Assembly: GCA_022578605.1 (NCBI GenBank)
Contig: MU394089.1
Coordinates: 62,001-126,000, forward strand
Direction: 5' to 3'
Source of the DNA: Camillea tinctor
Lineage: Eukaryota > Ascomycota > Sordariomycetes > Xylariales > Xylariaceae
DNA: 64,000 nt
Under the pieces are notes generated by a model. That model did not search any database and was not told where the DNA came from. It saw only the letters and a list, made by a program, of their open reading frames with translations. Shown here in pieces: positions 10,991-23,954 of the stretch (positions within the stretch are counted from its first letter, which is position 1; every line of letters begins with the position of its first letter). The position numbers and the translations under genes were made by a program.

Positions 10991-12993
10991 CTATTTCTCG
11001 ACGTGGTGCGCCGTTCCCATCTCCTCGTCTTTGAGCGGTCCTTTCCCGGCGTCGGCGGTGCCTCTCCTACTGTGGAGCATGCCTTGTACATCCGCTGGGA
11101 CAATCGAGCTATTACGCCTAACCAGGTCTTGTTCGTCTTCAATGTATCGTTGTGGACGCTCGGAGGATTTAGCATCTCGGTCGCGGAAAATAAGAATATT
11201 CTGGTTCTCCTGGAAGAAGCGGTCGATATCTTCGAGGGTGCGGCCGGCCGTTTCTGGATATAGGAAGTAAACGATGGGCACAAAAGAGAAGTTGAACACG
11301 GTCCAGATGATATAAAATCGCCAGCCGATCGACTCGATACCGACAGGAGTGATCTCAACAACGAGGAAGTTGACAATCCAGTTTGTTGCCGTTCCCAAGG
11401 CGGCACCCTTTGTTCGCATGCTTAAAGAGTTGATCTCGGTTGGATATACTAAACCATCACATTAGCACTTGTGCATCATGTTATCAGCTAACACGATGTA
11501 CTTACGCCACGGGACTCCCTGCCAACCAATCCCAAAGAAAACGTAATACAGGAAGAAGAAGGCAATTGATGCCTCGGCCCATTGTGTCCTCACAACCTCA
11601 CCCAAAGTTGGGTCCTCATTATATCGAATGCAAATAGTAATAACCGCGTAACAGACGAATTGGCCAAATGCGGCATCTATCAAGGTCAGTATTCGCCGGT
11701 TTATCTTCGAAGTCCCAATACTTACACATCATCATCTTCCGACGTCCCCATCTCTCGACATTTGGAATACCAATCAGACTGAACAATAGGTAGCTGACGG
11801 AATTGCAAGCAGCCAGGAGTCTGGCAAGCTTCTCGTCCAAGCCCACTGAACTAATCAGGACCAAGGGTAGGTAATACTATTGCAACACGTTAGTGATTAT
11901 AGTTGTGCCTATAAATTAGAGACAACTTACGGAAGTGACATTGATCCCAGAAAACTGCTGCATTGCTTGCGTTCCCATTCCCAGAAGCAGACGTCTCATA
12001 GTACAGGTACCGCCATTAGGACCAGTCTTGCCACGGAGTAGCATGGACCAGGGAACAGTGTTCTCTCGTTCGTAGTTAACTGCCCATTGGATTTCCTTGG
12101 ACTGAGTGGCGACATAGGGGTCGGCGACGTCCAAACCCTCAAGATCAGCCAAGATCACGTCCGCTTCCTGGATCCGTCCCTTGGCGATCAGCCAACGGGG
12201 GCTTTCCGGTAGCCATGGCACGGTAGCGAATAGGATAAAGATGAAGAGGAACTGTAGGGCGAGAGGGAATCGCCAAGAAGCCGAACCCTCGACATAAGAC
12301 ATGCCAAAGGTTACCCAGTTACCTGTGACAAGTTTCGTTAGATATCGTGAATTGTTGCAAGAATACTATAGTTAGGACCTACTCATAGAAAAACCAAAAA
12401 TGTTCATGATCATTTCAATAATAATCAGCTTTCCTCGCCAACTAGCTTTTGAAGTCTCGCCCTGCCATACTGGCGCCGTAGAAGTATTGATTCCGTTTCC
12501 GATCCCGGCAATAATACGACCAACAAACATTTCCGGCAGGCCAAAAGCAGCAATTTGCAGAATGGCGCCAATGCTCATAACTGCAACGGTATAAGTCAGG
12601 AGACTGCAAAGAGGGGTAATATGGACAAGGGGGCTTTCTCACTTGTAGTTCCTGTGAGAATGGTGTTCTTTCTGCCCAGTCTTTCACCAATCCATATAGT
12701 TGAGATAGCGCCAAGGAAACATCCAATATCGTAGATTGCCGTCACGGTACTTTGCATCTTAGCATCGTCGGCGATGCCCATTTGGTCGAGAAAGTCAGGA
12801 GTAACGATAACACCACCGAAGACACCCTGGTCGTAACTATAAAAAGGGGGAAATATTAGTAATCTTTGTTATTATGGTATTGAGAATAGGGAAATAGAAC
12901 TTACCCAAATAGTGTCATGTCTGTAGCACAGGCGATGGTCACCCAAAAGGTGAGCCATCCACCCTTCATCCCAAAATACGGTGCGTGACCCAT
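10991..12993 (-). CDS. MFS sugar transporter
   Basis: Plasma-membrane sugar porter of the major facilitator superfamily, 550 residues, expected 12 transmembrane helices. Exons (minus order): 12993-12905, 12836-12643, 12580-12383, 12322-11931, 11876-11726, 11676-11506, 11448-10991; 1653 nt, phases consistent. Family motifs are present: YDQGVFGG in helix 1, GERLGRK after helix 2, VGRIIAGIGNG, the PESPRWLIAKGR loop motif, QFSGIN in helix 7, ERWGRRK, and the PETAGRTLEDID motif after helix 12. The C-terminal cytoplasmic tail of about 70 residues is charged. Hexose, lactose/cellobiose and polyol carriers share this architecture, so the substrate is not decided by sequence reading. Confidence 0.9.
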
Positions 12994-15652
12994 TGTTACT
13001 TCTCTATATTATTGTCGCGCCGCTAGAATGGGAAATGTTGTCTTAGATAGGAGTGAGCCAGATCTCCATGACTCGGCCTTGGGGAGGGGAACAGCAGCTC
13101 TTATACTAGAGACAAGACAAAGAGATGTCTCTCCACTACCCCGGTCCCCAGACTTGGTGAATTGTAGAGTTCCCCGAGTATCTTCAAAGACTAGCCAATG
13201 GCGTATTCTCGACGACACCGTTTCAACGGCGGCTCCAAGACTCGCATTAACCCAGTCGTCATGCCACTTGTGACGTTCACTCTACTTAGATCATCCTAGG
13301 ACGACTGCAACACCCCACATGGTGGTTAGTATCACAGCGTTCGGCGTTATTGCGATTAATTGTCCAATGTAATTTCTGGCGACACTCAGCGATGACGTCT
13401 AGCGCCTTGCATGGGTGTTCCCCAGAAGCGAAGTAACCAGAATGGGGACGGCGCCATTTGTGCAAAGAGGGCTAAAACCTGGCCTTGCTGACTTTGCGTC
13501 ATTGAGTCTTTCTAAGTACCGGTAAGATCGCCGCGATGAATCAGGGCGCTTTGGTTAGGCTGCGGAACTCCCGAGCTGGCTCAGGTGCAGCCTACTACAA
13601 AATATACATATACGCATGAGACACGTCCCCAGTTGTTCCGGGTACGTACCTAACCTAGATGTAAATATTCTATAGTTTTTTTTTCTCACCTCTTACTTTT
13701 TCTCCTAAGTTCCTCCTATAATCAAAACATCTCCAATTCAGCCCATTTCCTTGGACGATGTTAAGTTCCCAATGACCTGATGAATATTCAGTGATACAGA
13801 TGAAGCCGTCGAAGTTCCCTGACCAGTCCTCGAGGCATTTCTTTTTCTTTTTAGTTACGAGTCGTTGTCGCAACTCCTAGGTTAGTAAGCGTTGGGCTTT
13901 CTCCAGAGACCCAGAATAGAGGCTAAGCAGTATAAGTGCTAGCACGTGGGGCCGGCTTACCCCTGCAGCTACTGGATTAGTTAATTGAAAGCAAGTTTAC
14001 CGAGTACCAATTCCTCAGCGCGGGCTTATTATCGGGGATTTCTCTAACGCTTTGCCCATGGGGAAAATCCTCTCCAGGTCTGCAAGTGTACGTAATATGA
14101 CGATCTCAAGTTCTAGGTCCTTGGGTTGCAGCACGGCCCGATTCACGATGACGGAAAGCTCATCGGATTCGAACATCGCAACCAAATACGTATCGATGTT
14201 GGAACGCACTGGGGGAAATGATTGGGGCAAGATCGAGAACATGCGGCCGCTTCATTTGTTTATTTCAGGATATAGAGACGATACGGGTTACGCAGGGTTA
14301 TCAGGAGTGTCAAAAAGATAGACTATAGTGCGGTATAAGTCAACCTGGGTTCCACATGGACTGGTTACACGGAATTAAGATTCTTAATAATCGGCTGGAT
14401 TGACCAATACTGGAAACTCAATTATTTTGAATTGAAATCAATATGGTGACCTCGGGACTATAGGTAGTTTCAATGTTATTATCATCAAAACTTAGCAAAC
14501 CATAGTCGGAAAGTCCGAATCTTGTTCGAGGTTGTAGGTTTTAGTAAAGTCAGTCTTGAGTTTGGGAATAACATCAAGGACCCTTCCTGATTCCATTTTA
14601 TAGCCTCAATATTAGTCTTTGATTAGATATTGAAATCGATCAACACTACTGATCATCTATTTTAGTTTCTCTTTATTAGTTATCAGTCATTGAGTTTAAA
14701 TTGCACGTTGTTCGCTGCAAAATATTTAATATAGATCTCGTACATAGCGTGTTTTTAATGTATTAGACAAGGTGGATCTTACAGTTATTAGGTTGATTAT
14801 TTTTAAGTTGACAGCGATAACCTGGCATACTACAGAAAAATTAGACAGGATCAATAATCCGATATATGCTGGTATCAGCTAGGGGGTCAGTGAGAAGGAA
14901 GGTGTTACAAGTACCCTAAGGGTATAAATGGGATTCACGCACAGTTCAGTAACCTAGCACAACAATCATCATTACATCTAATACATCCATTTTCTGTATC
15001 AAGAATTGACTTTTAAAAGCATGCTTAACACGATTAAGTACCGATGAAGTTGGAAGAAATTTGATTTATAAATAAAGTTATTACATGTTTCTCTCTTTCA
15101 CCTTTTTTGTTTTTTTGCCGTTTCTTTAGAATCACTTTATGATTAGCTGCCTAACCAGGTTGAGAGGAGAGATAACCTAGCGGCTAGATATGAACTTGAA
15201 GGCATGCATTTGTCTGAGACCAATAGAACACTAGAAGGAGAAGGCGGTGAGACGAAAAATGGCCTGTGCTTGTAACCCCACGTTTTTATTCTGCCGCTGC
15301 AGATATTCACTGCTGACGAAGTTAGGCGGGCCCACCTCTAGAACCTGAACCTCATCCAAGAAGCTGGTAGTTATTGTTCTTCCCCGGGCACTTAATCATA
15401 CCCCGGGCCTTGCATCTTCCTTTCCTTTCTCTAGAGATTGCATCACGCTAAAGGAATCTAATTTCTTTCTGTGAATAACCTCACTAAGAAAAGTGTCTGA
15501 CTAGAAGCACAAAACTCTTTTTTTTCCTGTTTGGTCATCTGAGAAATCAGCTTCCCCGCGGAACTTTCCATCAAACTATCTGATCGGGTGAAAAGGGGCG
15601 AGCAAGAAAAGGAAATACGACACAGGAGAGTGTAGAGCACCAAGTCGGCAAA
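12994..15652. other. Long intergenic, AT-rich
   Basis: No convincing gene. The minus frame 14242-14015 (75 codons) reads like a protein fragment rich in Leu/Glu/Ile, but the plus frame over the same bases is equally long and I recognise neither. Bases 14330-15150 are markedly AT-rich and could be decayed repeat DNA; no terminal repeats or transposase remnants were seen. Confidence 0.4.
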
Positions 15653-17125
15653 ATGGTGAACATAACGGAAAAGATAAAGGAGTAGGTGGTGAGATCCCGC
15701 TGGGAAATATCCCGAGGGCACGTACATTTTTCGGGCTGATGCATAGCATCTAGGATCGAGGATGAGATGAAGAGGACCCAAAGTGAGTTAACGCCTGCCC
15801 CAGAAAAAAAATTAGGTGCTTTTCTATATTCTAACGGGTAACTACATTACAGAGAACAAGGCGACTGGTAAGATAAACAACGTCCTAGGCTAGAGGCTAG
15901 CGCAGACGAATGCAAACTTGTATAACATTGACCACTCTCCGGTACAGAATATCACCTTGGTCTTCTGAAAGGGTAGGTCAAAACTTATAGCCTATGCGCT
16001 TTTTTCTATATTTATGAACTAAACGAACACCCTTACGTTTAGAAAACTCGCGCGGCTCCGTGCCCAGCTCCTGGAGCCCGGCCCGGGCGCCGGCTCCGGA
16101 GGCGGCGCCGGATTCGATGTAAGCAAGAGCGGCGATGCACGTATAGCGCTAGTGGGGTTCCCATCGGTGGGAAAATCAACATTCCTCTCTAAGGTGACCA
16201 AGACGCGATCCGAGGTGGCGTCGTATGCCTTCACGACGCTGACTGCCATCCCCGGTGTGCTCGAGTATGGCGGCGCCGAGATCCAGTTGCTTGATCTGCC
16301 GGGTATTATCGAGGGTGCTGCCGAAGGCAAGGGGCGTGGACGGCAGGTTATCTCAGCCGCTAAGACGAGCGACCTCATCCTCATGGTCTTGGATGCGACG
16401 AAACGAGCAGAGCAGCGAGCTCTGCTCGAGGCCGAGTTGGAAGCTGTTGGGATCCGGTTAAACAGAGAACCCCCGTAAGAGCTACCTAACCTACTCCATC
16501 ACATAGCACTGGGATCACCCTAACCGCAGCCACGTGTAGGAACATCTACCTCAAGCCGAAGAAGGCGGGCGGGATGAAGATCACCTTCCAGGCGCCGCCG
16601 AAGAACCTCGACGAGAAGATGGTGTTCAACATCCTGCGGGACTACAAGCTGCTGAACTGCGAGGTGCTGGTGCGCGACGACGAGGCGACGGTGGACGACC
16701 TGATCGACGTGATCATGAAGGACCACCGCAAGTACATCCGCTGCCTGTACGTGTACAACAAGATCGACAGCGTGTCGCTCGACTTCCTCGACCGGCTCGC
16801 GCGCGAGCCCAACACCGTCGTCATGAGCTGCGAGCTCGACCTCGGCATCCAGGACGTCGTCGACCGCTGCTGGCGCGAGCTGCGCCTCATCCGCATCTAC
16901 ACCAAGCGCAAGGGCGTCGACCCCGAATTCAGCGACGCCCTCATCGTGCGCAGTAATGCGACCATCGAGGACGTCTGCGACCGCATCCACCGCACCCTCA
17001 AGGACACGTACAAGTACGCCCTCGTCTGGGGCGCTAGCGCTCGCCACGTGCCCCAGCGCGTAGGTCTCGGTCATGTCGTGGCTGATGAGGATGTGGTCTA
17101 TATAGTTAGCGGGTATAAGGCTTGA
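15653..17125 (+). CDS. RBG2: Rbg2/DRG2-type GTPase
   Basis: Developmentally regulated GTP-binding protein, an Obg-related translational GTPase that works on ribosomes with a DFRP partner (Gir2/Dfrp2 for this branch). Exons: 15653-15681, 15754-15782, 15853-15867, 15948-15972, 16043-16474, 16540-17125; 1116 nt, 371 residues. The first four exons are tiny (29, 29, 15, 25 nt) and encode the helical start [17 protein letters not shown]... [19 protein letters not shown]1 is GFPSVGKST, the G2 region is SYAFTTLT, G3 is DLPGII, G4 is NKID, and a C-terminal TGS domain ends with [28 protein letters not shown] and the [16 protein letters not shown] segment favour Rbg2/DRG2 over Rbg1/DRG1. The two large exons are much more GC-rich than the flanks. 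Confidence 0.93.
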
Positions 17126-17923
17126 GGGGGTTTAGATGAGGGGGGAAATGTCAATACAAAATACAATAAATCGATCATTGCTAGCATGTCCCGTAACCTA
17201 CCTCCTGGTTGTTAATCATTACAGCTCGTTTTCTTTCGTATCAGTCACGTTTACCGTCAGTCAACCTGCTATGCCCATGTCCTTTTTTATCGTAAATCAT
17301 ATGACTTTTATTCATCAAGGATGTGTATCTCTCTCTCCCTGTCTCGTAAGGGGTTTCCTCGCCTATCTCGACCAAAGAGGACACGAAAACAAACAACATA
17401 ACAAATCATGGGTCTATTCATACAATAAACCTTTCCTCTTTTGCTCAAGGAAAAGAAAAGAAAACTCCTAATATCCTTCCTTCCTTTTGTCCCACCCAAA
17501 ACCGATGAGAAATGGATTCTCGCCGGGTTTTTGGGTAATGTAGACGCCGTAAACGCCATTCCTCCCCCTTCGTGAATAGGTATTTCCCGTGATCCAGTCT
17601 GTCATCTCCTTTCTCCCTTGTAACCTGTACCACGTAAAAGAAAAAAAAAGAACTCAAGGGAAAAAAACAAAGATTACAGGTAGTATGTGTGTGTTGTCCT
17701 TTTTAGTAAAGGAACCGAAACAGAAGGGGAAAAGAAAAAGAAGAATGGATATCTCCTTCCTTATTTCCCTAAAGCAGAACGATGAAGCATAAGAAACGAA
17801 TGAAGGAAGCCTGGGTCCAAGACCGAATCGTCATCCAGAAGCGAAGTCGAATGATGGTGGGCTTCCGTCACGCAAGGTGGTGGTACAAGGGGGAAAAACC
17901 GAAGGCCTAGGGCACAATGGGGT
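17126..17923. other. Convergent intergenic region
   Basis: Pyrimidine/purine-rich sequence between the Rbg2 stop and the Spo12-like stop, presumably two 3' UTRs. Several short frames exist but none resembles a protein. Confidence 0.45.
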
Positions 17924-18659
17924 TTAGTTGCCGAATGGGCTGTTGGTGCTGGCGGTGTTGTTGTTCTCCGATGAGGAGACATCGTCACCCTGGGAAGCCG
18001 AAGGGGGCGAAGGCAATCGCGAGATGCTCTTGGCGCCGAGAACATTCTCGCTCCCGAGCTTCTTAGCTGAGGCCTGCGCGAAGAGGGACTTGGGCTTGGC
18101 TCTATAGAATGGGGAGGGTTTGTCAGTTAGCCTACTGTTATTTTCTTCGGTATTGTGAGAATCTGGATGGGGGTATAATATAAGAGCGTAGAGTGTCCTA
18201 CTTGGTTTGGAGGAGGGGAAGTGATTGACAATATCAAGAGTAGAGAGTAGAAAGAGGAGATAACTTGTTTACTTACTTTCCGACCTGGCGACTCTTGAGA
18301 GCATTCAGCTTGGCGCTGCATGGGCTCATAATGTCGTCCGATGGAGAGGTGTACTGCTTCATCCTGTTATTGCCAAAGGGTGCGGCGCCTGGGTCAGCGG
18401 GGAGGAATCTCAAGTGATGGACGCGTTGGGAAGTAGCCGGAGAAGCTCCAGTGGTGGTCAACCCGTTGCTGGTCTTGGTGGTGGTATCGTACTTCTCTGC
18501 CTCCATCTTGGACTGTAGCATCTGGCGGTGCCACTCCAGGCTCTTCATGCCGGGCTTGTTGATAGCGCCATCTTCATTGGCGGCGACAGCGTTGTTGGTG
18601 TTGGCCATGCTGGAGTTAACATCCTTTGCCGACAAAACGTTGGTAGTTGGTTGACCCAT
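17924..18659 (-). CDS. Spo12-like cell-cycle protein
   Basis: Small nuclear protein of 186 residues from two exons, 18659-18277 and 18101-17924 (561 nt). It is recognised by the short Spo12 signature around the splice junction: SPSDDIMSPCSAKLNALKSRQVG, then KAKPKSLFAQASAKKL. In yeasts Spo12 helps release the Cdc14 phosphatase in early anaphase (FEAR network). The N-terminal 100 residues are low complexity (Asn/Thr/Ser/Ala) and there is a second Ser/Asn-rich stretch at the C-terminus, typical of a mostly disordered regulator. Ser-Pro pairs in the signature are likely CDK sites (inference). Function by family only. Confidence 0.75.
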
Positions 18660-20203
18660 TGTTACTGGTTTGGAGTCCTGTTGGGTTGTGTCTTGTGTCT
18701 AGGTTGGTAATGCTGTCAAGGTAGAAAGCCTGTGTGCGCGTGATGTTGGATGAATGATTCTCTGGGAATGCAGGAATTCGTGAGGTCCTTCGTTTAATAT
18801 TGACAAAACAAATGGATGGATGGATGGACAAGTGGAGGGATGGGTGTTGTGATCAATTAAAGAAAAAAAATCTTCAATAAAAAAACCTAGAGCACAGACA
18901 ACAAAAGGTTTGCTGGTTGGTCACTGTGGAGTTCAGTTTTATTCTGTGGAAGGAAGGAAAAGAAAAGGATGTGAAAAAGAAAAACCTTGACCAAGTCAAC
19001 AATTGTGGTTGTTGTCAGGGCAACGTGAAAAAGAATTGCCGGGTCTTCGTTATTCCTCATAGGGCAAACAGGGATGTCACTCCTCAAATTGGGGGAGACT
19101 AGCACGCTAGTGACTTGCAGGGCTCCACTCTATCAAAATCCCTGTAACGTCAACATTCGCCTTGCCCATGCCTTTTTAACTTCCTCTCCATGGTTACCGC
19201 ACAGCTGCCACACCACCTTGACCACCTCTAGATAATAACTGCACATATCAACAAAACAAATTCCCCTGTCGTCATCTCAACCACGAAACATTCCAGGTTT
19301 GCAACTCATGCACGCAAGGATTATATCACTGACTCACACCTTCCCTACCCATCGATCTCTTACATATCTTTGCAGAATACACTGCATATCTAATTCCTGC
19401 CATCTTATCCCACGCGATCTTTGCATTAGGTTAGTAGATGTGTGATAGATCGTTGCCAATTGCCAATTCTTGCTGTTACATACCTTGCAGTGTATCAATG
19501 TACCAATGACGAATCTTCCCTGCTCCTAAGTTTTGTTTACCCTACACAAGGTTCATCATCTACCACTAGAAAACCATGATTATGAGTTTAGAATTCTTCA
19601 TATCTTAATACATATATTATAGACCAACAATATACCAAACAGCATTATAGAGTCAGCTTAGCTACACTAATGTATATCTTACTATAACAGGGCTTGATAT
19701 CAACTCCAGGCTAATCCTCCCTTCAACTCTGTTTATTTACATCGCCGTGAGTCATATTCGTGAAAGATATCCCTGTGCTCGGGGCTTATACTCCAGTGCT
19801 ATAGTTGGAGAACTTCTGTAGTCCACGAGTTGGGCAACGGCAACAGATGAACCGATGTAGAAACTAGTTTTATTACGGTATGAATTGAATGTCGCGATGC
19901 GGGTTTCGCTGAACCACCTAGTCCCTTGGTAGGGATACGCTTAGGGAGCTCGTATGGGATCGATCCTTTCCTTCAAGTTTGCAACTCATCGTAATCCCGA
20001 CTCAGCGATCCGATACGGATTTTGCGATTGACAACGCTCTTCAAAGAAAAAACAAATAAATAAAAAAATCTCCAACTCATTGTGATTGGCTATGCAAATA
20101 ATATTCGCTTACAATTTGATATATACTCAGCCCTTGCACGTAACATTTTTGAGCAGAAACTATCATACAAAACCAGCGCTCCAAAGTACACATCGCATAT
20201 CTT
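18660..20203. other. Intergenic, Spo12 promoter side
   Basis: No gene found. There is a GGAT tetranucleotide run at about 18813-18828 and a TGACTCA motif at about 19334, far from any start codon. The region 19560-19760 is AT-rich. Confidence 0.4.
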
Positions 20204-21737
20204 TTAGAGTTTAGGCTTGATATTCGTTCCGGGCTGGAAGAGCTTCACGTTGTACTGCTGCAGCAGCTGCTCCGTCTTCTGTCTTTGCGCCTGGATCTTC
20301 TGCGCCACTTGGTCGCCTCTCCGGTTCTCGTTCCGGCCCATTTGTTGGAGGTGCACCTCGTCGGGACCATCTGCCAACCGTAGTGTCCGGATCTGCGCCC
20401 ACATATTCGCGAGGGGCGTGTCCTGGCTAACCCCAGCTCCTCCGAAGGCCTGAACGGCACGGTCGATAACTGTCAGCGCAGTCTGGGGCACTAGCACTTT
20501 CGCTTGGGCGATCTCCTTGAGAGAGGCCTTCGGGCCGAGATCATCCATCTTCGCGGCGGCGTTTAGAACGATCAAGCGCGCTGAATCGATCTCGATTCTC
20601 GACTTGGCAACCCACTCAAGGATCACGCCATGCTCCCTTAGCTTCTTTCCGAAAGGCGTCTTCTTGGGGTCGTTGATGCGCATGAGCATCCATTCGAGGG
20701 CTCTCTCGGCAGCGCCAATGCTCCGCATGGCGTGGTGAATGCGACCAGGGCCGAGTCTCCCCTGGATGATCTCAAAGCCCCGACCCTCGCCGAGCACCAT
20801 GTTACTCGCGGGGACACGGACGTTGTCGAACGAGATGTGCCCGTGCCCGTGGGGGGCATCGTCGTAGCCGTATACGTTCAACATGCGGTGGATCGTGATA
20901 CCCTTGGTTCCTGCCGGTACGAGAATCACGGATTGTTGCTTGTATGGGTCTTTTTGGTTGGGGTCTGTCTTGCCCATTACGACGTAAATCTTACACCGTG
21001 GGTCACCAGCACCGCTTGACCACCATTTCTATCGTTTGTCAGTTAGCTTTGGCCGTGTTGTTGTCTTTTTGTTAATGATGGGAGAGAACCAACCGATCCG
21101 TTGAGTACGTATTCGTTCCCTTCTCTCCTCATACGCAATTGGATATTTCTGGCATCTGAAGAGGCAACATCCGGCTCGGTCATGAGAAATGCTGATCTAA
21201 TCTCTCCGGCCATTAATGGCTTGAGCCACTGTGCCTTTTGCTCTTCATTTCCATACTTGGCTAATACTTCCATATTACCAGTATCAGGTGCGGCACAGTT
21301 CATAGCTTCAGATGCTGTTCTAGACTTCCCCATCCATTCGGCCATCAAGCCGTATTCGACGTTCGTGTAGCCCGGCGATTCCTTGTAGTGACCCTTTGGC
21401 AGGAACATATTCCATAGTCCAAGCTTCTTCGCCTTAGCTTTCAGCTCCTCCATGATAGCCGGGTGGTGGTCCCATCGCGACTCACCCTCGCCGATCTGGG
21501 CTTCGAGGACTGGGTCTGCTCTGAACAAGGAACGTGTTAGGTGACATTATACTGTTTCTGTGGATTGTGATGAGCGAGCATACGGTATGCATTCTTCCTC
21601 GACGAATTTGGCAACCAAGTCCAAGGTCCTTCTCGCCTTTTCGCTAACGCGATTGGCGACCTGAAATAGTGTTAGCGATTAGGAGCGGTGTACGAAGTGA
21701 ATGGGCGACGGACGATATCTGGAATTTGGGAAGACAT
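20204..21737 (-). CDS. Acyl-CoA dehydrogenase (ACAD10/11-like)
   Basis: FAD-dependent acyl-CoA dehydrogenase of 450 residues. Exons (minus order): 21737-21714, 21660-21584, 21520-21094, 21028-20204; 1353 nt. Conserved pieces: [18 protein letters not shown] (flavin/substrate region), [38 protein letters not shown] and the C-terminal [36 protein letters not shown]. The [13 protein letters not shown] ending and overall pattern resemble the ACAD10/11-type fungal enzymes that oxidise branched or hydroxylated acyl chains, in peroxisome or mitochondrion. The C-terminus ends KPKL, not a clear PTS1. Exon 1 is 24 nt and its intron seems to start with gtccgt, a weak donor; the ATC codon would otherwise run into a stop. 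Confidence 0.9.
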
Positions 21738-22427
21738 TGTAGTCAAGCTATTATTAGCGGTTGTCGATAAAAAGGGGGTAGCCTATGTATATTATGGTTT
21801 AGGTATTCAACATGTAAGAGACCTCAAAAATCCTCAAGGTTTCGATTAAGTAGTAGTGATGTAAATAAATTGATCCAAAAGGCAATCGATACTTTTCAAA
21901 AAACCAAAGATAAAAGACACAAAACGGAAATAGGATCCGAGGTTGAGATGGAATCAGTGGTCTTACCTAGTAACCACAAGCAGTTTGGCCGAGGTAAGGG
22001 GTTGGAGCTTCAGCGGGGTGCGGAGTAAGGTTACAAGCTGGGACAACGCCTGGCTGCAGCGAGCCGCCGCTAGAGTGGAACAGAGGGAAGCTGGGGAAAA
22101 GGTTCCGGTAACCTGTTGTGGAGATTCATAGTGTTGATTCAAGCTACTTGATAAATACATATCGATGGAGTCCATTCCTTTATGTGGATAGTATATCATT
22201 AACAGGTATACTTGACTAATGGAATTTTTAAAAATAAAAACCAACTGGAGCTTCCAGATTATTATTACTACTGCTAAGTACTACTACATGGACATGAACT
22301 CAGCCAACTTTCAGCCTCGCCTCAAAATATTCAGCCGAACATCGAATCTGCATACATAATACAAAAAACACAACAACAATAAATACTACGATAAAGATAC
22401 CAAAAAGATACCAAAAAGGAACAAAAA
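21738..22427. other. Divergent promoter, ACAD / CWC2
   Basis: 690 bases between two divergently transcribed starts. AT-rich near the CWC2 side with an imperfect gataccaaaaa repeat at 22396-22420. No gene seen. Confidence 0.45.
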
Positions 22428-23664
22428 ATGTCTGAAGAAAGAGAGCTCAGCCCCGAGCAATCCAAAGAAGTAGCTGCACCAGCACCAAAAAAAGTCAAGA
22501 AGATAATCCGCAAGAAGCGACCGGCGCGACCCCAAGTCGATTCCTCCTTCATCACATCCGAGCCGCCTCCCCAGACCGGTACTATCTTCAACATCTGGTA
22601 AGCGATGAAGCAAACACCCCTCGAGACATATCGTGGTGCTAACCTCTCGTCATTATGGATCTAGGTACAACAAATGGTCCGGTGGCGACCGCGAAGACAA
22701 GTACCTCTCCAAGACCCCAGCGAAGGGACGATGCAACATCGCCAAGGACAGCGGATACACGCGGGCGGACAAGGTGACGGGGTCGTACTTCTGCCTCTTC
22801 TTCGCGCGGGGCGTGTGCCCCAAGGGGCAGGACTGTGAGTACCTACACCGACTGCCGAACATCCACGACATCTTCAACCCGAACGTTGACTGCTTCGGGC
22901 GCGACAAGTTCTCCGACTACCGCGACGACATGGGCGGCGTGGGCAGCTTCATGCGGCAGAACCGCACCATCTACGTCGGCCGCATCCACGTCACCGACGA
23001 CATCGAGGAGATCGTGGCGCGCCACTTCGCCGAATGGGGCCAGGTCGAGCGCATACGCGTGCTCAACACCCGCGGCGTCGCGTTCATCACCTACTCGAAC
23101 GAGGCCAACGCCCAGTTCGCCAAGGAGTCCATGGCCCACCAGTCGCTGGACCACAACGAGGTGCTGAACGTGCGGTGGGCCACCGCGGACCCGAACCCCA
23201 TGGCCCAGGCGCGCGAGGCGCGGCGGATCGAGGAGCAGGCCGCCGAGGCGATCCGGCGGGCTCTGCCCGAGGAGTTCGTAGCGGAGATCGAAGGCCGCGA
23301 CCCCGAGGCGCGGAAACGGCGGAAGATCGAGAGCGGGTTTGGGCTGGAGGGATACGAGGCCCCGGACGATATCTACTTCGCGCGTGGCGCGCAGGCGGTG
23401 AATCCGGCTGGCAGGAGGGGCCACGAGCTAGAACAGGAGCAGCGGCTGATGATCGAGAATGGAGAGACGGCTGGAGAACAGGACACGGCCGCGCTAAGGG
23501 ACGCACTGGGACAGCAGGAGCCGGTGCAAGACGGGGGGATCTTTTCGAGCAGCACGTTGGCTGCGTTGAAGACGGCCAAGGTGTCGACAGCGCCTAAAAC
23601 TAAGGCGGCGGCATCAGGGCCTTTGGTGGCGTACGGTAGCGATAGTGAAGATGAGGAGGACTGA
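22428..23664 (+). CDS. CWC2: Pre-mRNA splicing factor Cwc2 (RBM22-like)
   Basis: 389 residues from exons 22428-22597 and 22665-23664 (1170 nt). Component of the Prp19-associated complex that contacts U6 snRNA in the active spliceosome. After a basic N-terminus (KKVKKIIRKKRPARP) comes the Torus domain beginning GTIFNIWYNKWSGGD, containing a CCCH zinc finger (CLFFARGVCPKGQDCEYLH), then a connector and an RRM starting RTIYVGRIHV with RNP1-like RGVAFITYSN. The C-terminal third is charged and disordered with an acidic end (SDSEDEED). Coding GC content rises sharply in exon 2. Length and domain order match fungal Cwc2. Confidence 0.95.
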
Positions 23665-23954
23665 AGAAGAATGTATTAATGCACCATATGAGGGTCGGAT
23701 AGATTAATTAACACGAATTTGTATATACATAGCATAGCCTAACGGGATACCTGTTTTTTTTTGGTCCTTTTTTCTTTCTTTTCTACTCTGCTCATTTCGT
23801 TTCGTCGAAGTAGGCGAGAAATTAATATATATATACGGCTATCCATCTTTGCCAAATGAATCTTCGATTCTATATCCCCAGGACAGTATAATAGCGTAAA
23901 CCCTACCCACGCCTAGTCTAGACCTCCATCAAGACCCTCCCCCCAATACACCCC

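Noticed and set aside
16520..17074. 184-codon minus-strand frame rich in Val, Asp and His
   Set aside because: It is the antisense shadow of the GC-rich Rbg2 exon 6.
22843..23597. Several 139-193-codon frames on both strands within CWC2
   Set aside because: GC-rich shadows; the CWC2 frame has the zinc finger and RRM.
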